This document shows positions 15,767 through 20,078 of a DNA stretch of 20,078 bases, piece by piece (within the stretch, counting starts at the first letter, position 1; the number at the start of each line of letters is the position of its first letter). A program made the position numbers and the translations under genes. The notes below the pieces were generated by a model that worked only from the letters and a program-made list of their open reading frames with translations, searched no databases and had not been told where the DNA came from. The stretch comes from Salisapilia sapeloensis (lineage: Eukaryota > Oomycota > Peronosporomycetes > Peronosporales > Salisapiliaceae), in assembly GCA_023334545.1 (NCBI GenBank), contig JAADVB010000303.1:1-20078 (forward strand). The letters are read 5' to 3'.

Positions 15767-16699
15767 TGCTGAGGCATTAAGTCGCTCAAGGTCAGACGAG
15801 AGGTGAGCTGTCTTACCATTGCGAAGCTTCGTATGACCTGTGAGTCTCAGCTCCTTATCATGAGACGTGGCAGAAATCTTCATCGAAGCAACGCCCCGTC
15901 ACATGCAAAGCGTCGTGGCGTAGTGTCGAGATGGAGTTTTAGCCAATTAAATGTTCGATCTTCGTGCAGTGAAAAAATTCTCGTGGCGTACGAAGAGGTC
16001 AGGCGGTATGTCTGACTGGATGCCTTATTGTTGAAAAGTAATGTCGGGTCAGGCAGAGAGGTCAGGCAAGGTGGACGGTACGACGGTGCTAGATCGTCAT
16101 ATTTGCGTCCACCGAGATTGCAACGGGTGTCCCTGTCTGACGGGGCGAATACTACCGCAGATAGAAGACTAGGAGCGGGTTTAGATAGGTAGAAGCGGGC
16201 AATGCGAGTAAATTTAGTCGAAATTGTCTCATTAAGAGCAGTGAAATGGAAGAAGATAGCGACCTTGCGCTCTATCTGAATATCGATGGAGGTAATGGGC
16301 GTTGTGTAGATGCAGTTGCAACCATCTTTCTCTTCGAGGTATAGAGAGCTGGTGGTAGATGGATAGAATCCAAGAAACATATCTATCATTGCAAATGCGT
16401 CGAGCACAAGTCTTTGGTGATAGGATAAGATGGATGGCTATGTAAATTTTCAATGCAGCTCTTGCATGTATAGATAGGATGCTGTAAAAAGGAAAAATTC
16501 CGACGGATGATCAAGTATATTCGACAGGAAGCAAACTCATTATCACGAAGTAAGTCGAAGAATCGATAGCTACTTGCATCTGAGACAGCTCGGAGGTCTT
16601 CGCATACAGTCCAAATCTTCCGTGAGTACTCTTGTGGTGATCTACATGATTTTCTTACCGTTTCAACACCACCTCCGGCATCTCTGCGCTCGATGATGG
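15767..16699. other. Divergent intergenic region between AOX and the remodeller
   Basis: No gene I can support. A 175-codon open stretch on the minus strand (15880-16407) has no recognisable motif and starts without an ATG. Three copies of GGTCAGGC occur at 15997, 16047 and 16060. A 14-base word, GTGAAATGGAAGAA, at 16241-16254 repeats the sequence at 15748-15761 that overlaps the AOX initiator. Confidence 0.5.
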
Positions 16700-16788
16700 A
16701 TGGGAGTCGCATGCAGCGCAGTCTCCATGGTCGATCAGACGCCATCAACATGCATTCCGAAGGAGTGCATGTATCTTTTTCTATTGGC

Positions 16789-16796
16789 TATAAAAG
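16789..16796 (+). promoter_or_regulatory. TATA-like box of the remodeller gene
   Basis: TATAAAAG is preceded by ATTGG (an inverted CCAAT) at 16783. It lies 93 bases before the ATG at 16889, fitting a core promoter for that start rather than for the upstream in-frame ATG at 16700. TATA boxes are uncommon in oomycete promoters, so confidence is modest. Confidence 0.35.
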
Positions 16797-16888
16797 ATGA
16801 ATTTCCACCAATCCTAGACAACTATGAACCTCGAAAGCGCGGGAAATTCCGATCACCAGTCGCGACCGGCAGCTCCTCTTCCTTCGTC

Positions 16889-18961
16889 ATGGACGAACAG
16901 GAAACGACGACGCGTCTCGCCAAGCTAGATAACTTATTAGAAAAAGCAGGAATTTACTCTAGTTTCCTTTTTTCCAATCTATCTTCTGCCGCCACCGTCG
17001 CGGATGAAGCGCCTGAAGAGACTTCAGCTCGAGGCAAACGGAAGCGAGGTCGAGTACGCTCGAGCGGTACCAAGAAGCTCAAGCAGATGCAGTCCGATGG
17101 AAAGCTAGATACGCATAAACCGTCTGTCAATGGCTTTCAACAGCCAAAGCTGCTCACTGGCGGTGACTTGCGCGACTATCAGCTCGAGGGCATCCGTTGG
17201 CTATGCAACCTCTTTGAGAATGGACTTAACGGCATTCTCGCAGACGAGATGGGTCTCGGCAAAACCATCCAGGTGATCGGCATGATCGCTCACTTGAGGG
17301 CGCTAGGTGTCCGTGGTCCGTACCTGATCGTCGCGCCGCTTTCGACACTCACGAACTGGGAGCAAGAGTTCCACAAGTGGACGCCGTCCATGCCTTGTCT
17401 CATCTACCACGGCACAAAAGCCGATCGGAAGAGCATTCGTCAAAAGCAGCTCCAAGCGTCCAAGATGCAGGATGAAAAGTTTCCTATCGTGATCACGTCC
17501 TACGAAATGATTTTGCAGGATCGATCGGTCTTTGATCGCATGGGCTTCGTGTGGAAGTACATGGTCGTCGATGAAGGTCATCGACTGAAGAATCTTAACT
17601 GTCGTCTCGTGCGAGAACTCAAGACGTGCAAGACGGAGAATCGACTCTTGCTCACCGGCACTCCGCTCCAGAACGACCTGACGGAGCTCTGGTCGCTGTT
17701 GAACTTTATCTTGCCAGACGTCTTCGATGACCTCGCGCTCTTCGAGAGTTGGTTTTCTCTTTCAGATACTTCTAGTACGTCTCCTTCTTCTCCTAGTGCC
17801 ACCGACCAGGTCGACGTCTTGTCTGGAGACAAACGCGCCGAAGTGATATCGAAACTCCACGAGATCCTCCGTCCGTTCCTCCTTCGACGCCTCAAGACCG
17901 ACGTGGTGCAGGAGCTTCCTAGTAAGACCGAGATCTTTGTCTACTGCCCCATGTCTCGCGTCCAGAAGGACTACTATCAGATGATCATCGACGGAACACT
18001 CGCGAGGTACATTCAGGACCGACAGGGTAAATCGAAAGCATCGGCGTACAAGTCCACTTCGCTACGTAATAAAGCGATGCAGCTGCGCAAGTGTTGCAAC
18101 CACCCTTTTCTCTTTGATGAACCTACAGACGCGGATGGAGAAATGCTGACGGACGAGTCTCTTGTCCAAGCATCCGGGAAGCTGGTGGTTTTAGACCAGA
18201 TGCTGCGAGAGCTGAAGCGAAGAGGACATAAGGTGTTGATTTTTAGCCAAATGACGAGCGTCTTGGACATTTTAGAGGACTTTGTCCTCTTGCGACGGTG
18301 GAAATACTGTCGCCTAGACGGATCGACGGACTTGGCATCGAGGAAAGAGCAGATGGAGACGTTCAATGCGTCTCTAGATGGGGCGGACGACGACATGTTC
18401 TGCTTCCTCTTGTCGACTCGAGCTGGAGGTCTTGGTATCAACCTCATGGCTGCTGATACCGTCATCTTCTTTGACAGTGATTGGAATCCGCAGCAGGATA
18501 ACCAAGCGCAGGATCGAGCGCATCGGATTGGGCAGAAGAAGGATGTGCTCGTGTATCGTCTCGTGACGGAGAACTCGTTCGAGAATCGGATGCTCGCACG
18601 TGCGCTCGAGAAGAGGAAGTTGGATCGCGTGGTGATTCAGCGAGGACACTTTCGACATCAGAATCAGGACGCGGAGGCAAGGCGAGACACATCGATGGAG
18701 ACGAGTGATGGGGTGACGAGAGTGTCCAAGGCGCTGACGACGGAAGAGCTGCAGGAGCTACTGCGAGACGACGTGCTCATTCGCGATGGCGTCGAGAACG
18801 GAGGTATCTCGAAAAAGGAGTTGATGCAGATTTGTAATCGGAAGCTAGTAGTGGATAGTTTTATAGCGAAAGAGACCAAGGGCAAGGTGCTTGCGTCCAA
18901 GGGAGACGGGTATGAGATCGTCGAGAACGCACGTGCGACGCTTATCGATCGCGTCCAGTAG
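16889..18961 (+). CDS. DDM1: SNF2-family chromatin remodeller of the DDM1/LSH (HELLS) type
   Basis: ATP-driven nucleosome remodelling in the nucleus; in plants and animals this subfamily opens heterochromatin so that transposons are methylated and silenced. 690 aa from the ATG at 16889. The N-terminal KLDNLLEKAGIYSSFLFSNL resembles the helical segment that precedes the motor in DDM1/LSH. Motor motifs: LRDYQLEGIRWL, motif I DEMGLGKT (about 119-126), IVAPLSTLTNW, motif II DEGH (about 227), LLTGTPLQN, NFILPDVF, and in the second lobe QDRAHRIGQ (about 540). No bromodomain, chromodomain or SANT domain is visible, which separates it from SWI2/SNF2, CHD and ISWI. The frame is open further upstream to an ATG at 16700; those 63 codons are not family-like and cover the TATA-like box, so I prefer 16889. 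It is convergent with the small membrane gene (48 bases). Confidence 0.88.
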   Translation: MDEQETTTRLAKLDNLLEKAGIYSSFLFSNLSSAATVADEAPEETSARGKRKRGRVRSSGTKKLKQMQSDGKLDTHKPSVNGFQQPKLLTGGDLRDYQLEGIRWLCNLFENGLNGILADEMGLGKTIQVIGMIAHLRALGVRGPYLIVAPLSTLTNWEQEFHKWTPSMPCLIYHGTKADRKSIRQKQLQASKMQDEKFPIVITSYEMILQDRSVFDRMGFVWKYMVVDEGHRLKNLNCRLVRELKTCKTENRLLLTGTPLQNDLTELWSLLNFILPDVFDDLALFESWFSLSDTSSTSPSSPSATDQVDVLSGDKRAEVISKLHEILRPFLLRRLKTDVVQELPSKTEIFVYCPMSRVQKDYYQMIIDGTLARYIQDRQGKSKASAYKSTSLRNKAMQLRKCCNHPFLFDEPTDADGEMLTDESLVQASGKLVVLDQMLRELKRRGHKVLIFSQMTSVLDILEDFVLLRRWKYCRLDGSTDLASRKEQMETFNASLDGADDDMFCFLLSTRAGGLGINLMAADTVIFFDSDWNPQQDNQAQDRAHRIGQKKDVLVYRLVTENSFENRMLARALEKRKLDRVVIQRGHFRHQNQDAEARRDTSMETSDGVTRVSKALTTEELQELLRDDVLIRDGVENGGISKKELMQICNRKLVVDSFIAKETKGKVLASKGDGYEIVENARATLIDRVQ

Positions 18962-19009
18962 CTACGAGACAGAAAGAATACAAGTTCTAGGTTGATCTTT
19001 ACGACTTGT

Positions 19010-19279
19010 CTATTGAATACAAAAGACGATGAGGGTAATGATGCCGACGAGGAACGTAATGGAGCACGTGGTGGCTAACACGGGATAGCGGTGCTTCTTG
19101 TCGGTGACTTTGACGAGCTGTTCCGGGACCTGGTCGGCACTGTTCACCTCCATCCGTCCTAGGTCGACCCATCCATCACGATCTTCTGAATCGTACGTAC
19201 TAATGCCATTCGAACGAGATGGACGAGGACTTAAGCAGAGAAAGACCGTCGAGAGCAGGAGGAGACCGAGGAAGCGCAT
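19010..19279 (-). CDS. Small putative secreted or single-pass membrane protein, unknown function
   Basis: 89 aa, not recognised. It begins with a classic signal peptide (a short basic start, LGLLLLSTVFLCL core and small residues, cleavage perhaps near residue 23), continues as a short acidic region of about 40 residues, then has a basic KKHR just before a C-terminal hydrophobic span (about 67-88). If both are real it is a tiny type I membrane protein with almost no cytosolic tail. There is no RXLR or other effector motif. The stop lies 48 bases from that of the remodeller and the start 189 bases from the PEPCK start. The well-formed ends make it more credible than a chance ORF, but it has no family support. 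Confidence 0.55.
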   Translation of the reverse strand: MRFLGLLLLSTVFLCLSPRPSRSNGISTYDSEDRDGWVDLGRMEVNSADQVPEQLVKVTDKKHRYPVLATTCSITFLVGIITLIVFCIQ

Positions 19280-19468
19280 CTTGAAGCGTCGCGCGCGGTC
19301 GCGTTTCTACCCATCTGTTCGTCATTTGGCATCGATGACACCACCTCGTCACAAGTCTGATCTTGGCAAGGCGACGGAGCTTTCTATGCTACGTCCTTCC
19401 TTCGGCCGGATGCGAACCGCAGTATCGAATTTGCCACCAACGGAGCAAATCAACTTATCGACGTCAAT
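19280..19468. promoter_or_regulatory. Divergent promoter region of the small membrane gene and PEPCK
   Basis: 189 bases between two divergent start codons, so both promoters must lie here or overlap the genes. CGTCATTTGGCA near 19320 resembles an oomycete initiator in the PEPCK direction but misses the last pyrimidine. In the PEPCK frame the sequence is open without an ATG from a TGA at 19358 up to the start at 19469. Confidence 0.4.
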
Positions 19469-20078
19469 ATGACCCACTCGACCACGACTTCGAAACTGCA
19501 TCTGCACAACCTTGGCATCCAGAATGACTGCAAGGTGTATCATAACCTGCCGTATGACCAGATCGCAGCGCACGAGCAAGAGTACAAGGAAGGAACGTTC
19601 ACAGCAAATGGAACCTTTGCTGTTGATACGGGCAAGTTCACCGGACGATCGCCCAAGGACAAATTCATTGTCAAGCAAGCGCCGTCGGACCAGCACATTG
19701 GCTGGGGTGATGTGAACCAGCCGACAACACCCGAAGTGTTCGATGAGCTGTATGCGAAAGCGACGGAGCACTACTGCCAAGTCGACCGGATGTACGTCTT
19801 CGACGGCTACTGCGGCGTGAACGAGCAGTCTCGCCTCAAGGTCCGGATTGTGACGGAACTGGCGTGGCAGCACCACTTTGTCACGAACATGTTCGTCCGA
19901 CCGGACTTCCAGGAGCTAGTGTCCAAACCGTTTAGCGCTGACTTTACGATCATCAACGCCTGCAACATTGTCGATGAGGATTGGCAGAAGCACGGTCTCA
20001 ACAGCGAAGTGTTCGTGATTTTCAACTTGGAGAAGCATGTCGCTGTCATCGGCGGCACGTTCTACGGAGGAGAGATGA
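19469..20078 (+). CDS. PCK: Phosphoenolpyruvate carboxykinase (ATP), 5' part, cut by the window end
   Basis: Converts oxaloacetate and ATP to phosphoenolpyruvate, CO2 and ADP, the first committed step of gluconeogenesis, usually in the cytosol. The ATG at 19469 opens a frame that runs off the window after 203 codons, about a third to two fifths of a typical 530-550 aa enzyme. The peptide shows the N-terminal domain of the ATP-dependent family: the substrate-binding TGRSPKDKFIV segment, the DRMYVFDGYCGVN region, then VTELAWQHHFVTNMFVRP, FTIINACN and, at the edge, GTFYGGEM, which leads into the active-site lysine region. The nucleotide loop lies outside the window. ATP- rather than GTP-type is clear from these segments. 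No mitochondrial presequence is evident from this start. Confidence 0.93.
   Translation, partial: MTHSTTTSKLHLHNLGIQNDCKVYHNLPYDQIAAHEQEYKEGTFTANGTFAVDTGKFTGRSPKDKFIVKQAPSDQHIGWGDVNQPTTPEVFDELYAKATEHYCQVDRMYVFDGYCGVNEQSRLKVRIVTELAWQHHFVTNMFVRPDFQELVSKPFSADFTIINACNIVDEDWQKHGLNSEVFVIFNLEKHVAVIGGTFYGGEM

Noticed and set aside
15880-16407. 175-codon open stretch on the minus strand upstream of AOX
   Set aside because: No ATG at its beginning, no recognisable motif and non-coding-like composition; an upstream AOX exon cannot be excluded but nothing supports it.
16700-16888. 63-codon N-terminal extension of the remodeller from the ATG at 16700
   Set aside because: The peptide is cysteine-rich and unlike the family, and the stretch contains the TATA-like box; the family-like segment starts right after the ATG at 16889. 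Transcript data could overturn this.
1-20078. CRISPR arrays, tRNA or rRNA genes, bacterial promoters
   Set aside because: None seen: no regularly spaced repeats beyond the 21-base tandem, no cloverleaf or rRNA signature noticed, and the gene content is eukaryotic.

Overview
The window looks like nuclear DNA of an oomycete, most likely of the Peronosporales (Phytophthora or downy-mildew type). The strongest evidence is a pair of cellulose synthases with an N-terminal PH domain, an architecture I know only from oomycetes. Further support comes from large intron-poor genes packed a few hundred bases apart, short 5' leaders, initiator motifs of the oomycete TCAYTYY type, and an adjoining gene-poor tract full of decayed elements. 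I cannot name the species.

Left part (1 to about 4.6 kb): AT-richer, gene-poor and full of remains. It begins inside a broken Fanzor gene (eukaryotic TnpB-type RNA-guided nuclease family) whose first and last RuvC motifs are still readable. Ten bases after its last stop lies a strong 56-base imperfect palindrome. Further on are a 146-base fold-back element, then a fragment of a trypsin-fold protein that has lost its catalytic serine. About 1.2 kb follows in which I see no gene.

Right part (4.7 to 20.1 kb): a dense housekeeping block. In order: SEC23 (COPII coat, +) with a glutamine/tyrosine-rich N-terminal extension; two tandem PH-domain cellulose synthases (+, called CesA-A and CesA-B here), each with a zinc-finger module inserted in the catalytic region; a two-exon Gemin6-like gene (+); mitochondrial alternative oxidase (-); a DDM1/LSH-type SNF2 chromatin remodeller (+); a small secreted or membrane protein (-); and the 5' third of an ATP-type PEP carboxykinase (+), cut by the window end. 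Gemin6/AOX and remodeller/small protein are convergent pairs. AOX/remodeller and small protein/PEPCK are divergent pairs.

There is no operon logic, but functions touch: SEC23 drives export from the ER, the route by which CesA membrane proteins reach the cell surface. AOX and PEPCK belong to central carbon and energy metabolism. The items most worth a second look are the Fanzor relic with its adjacent palindrome, the zinc-finger insert in both cellulose synthases, the Gemin6 gene revealed by a 58-base intron, and the prion-like SEC23 N terminus.
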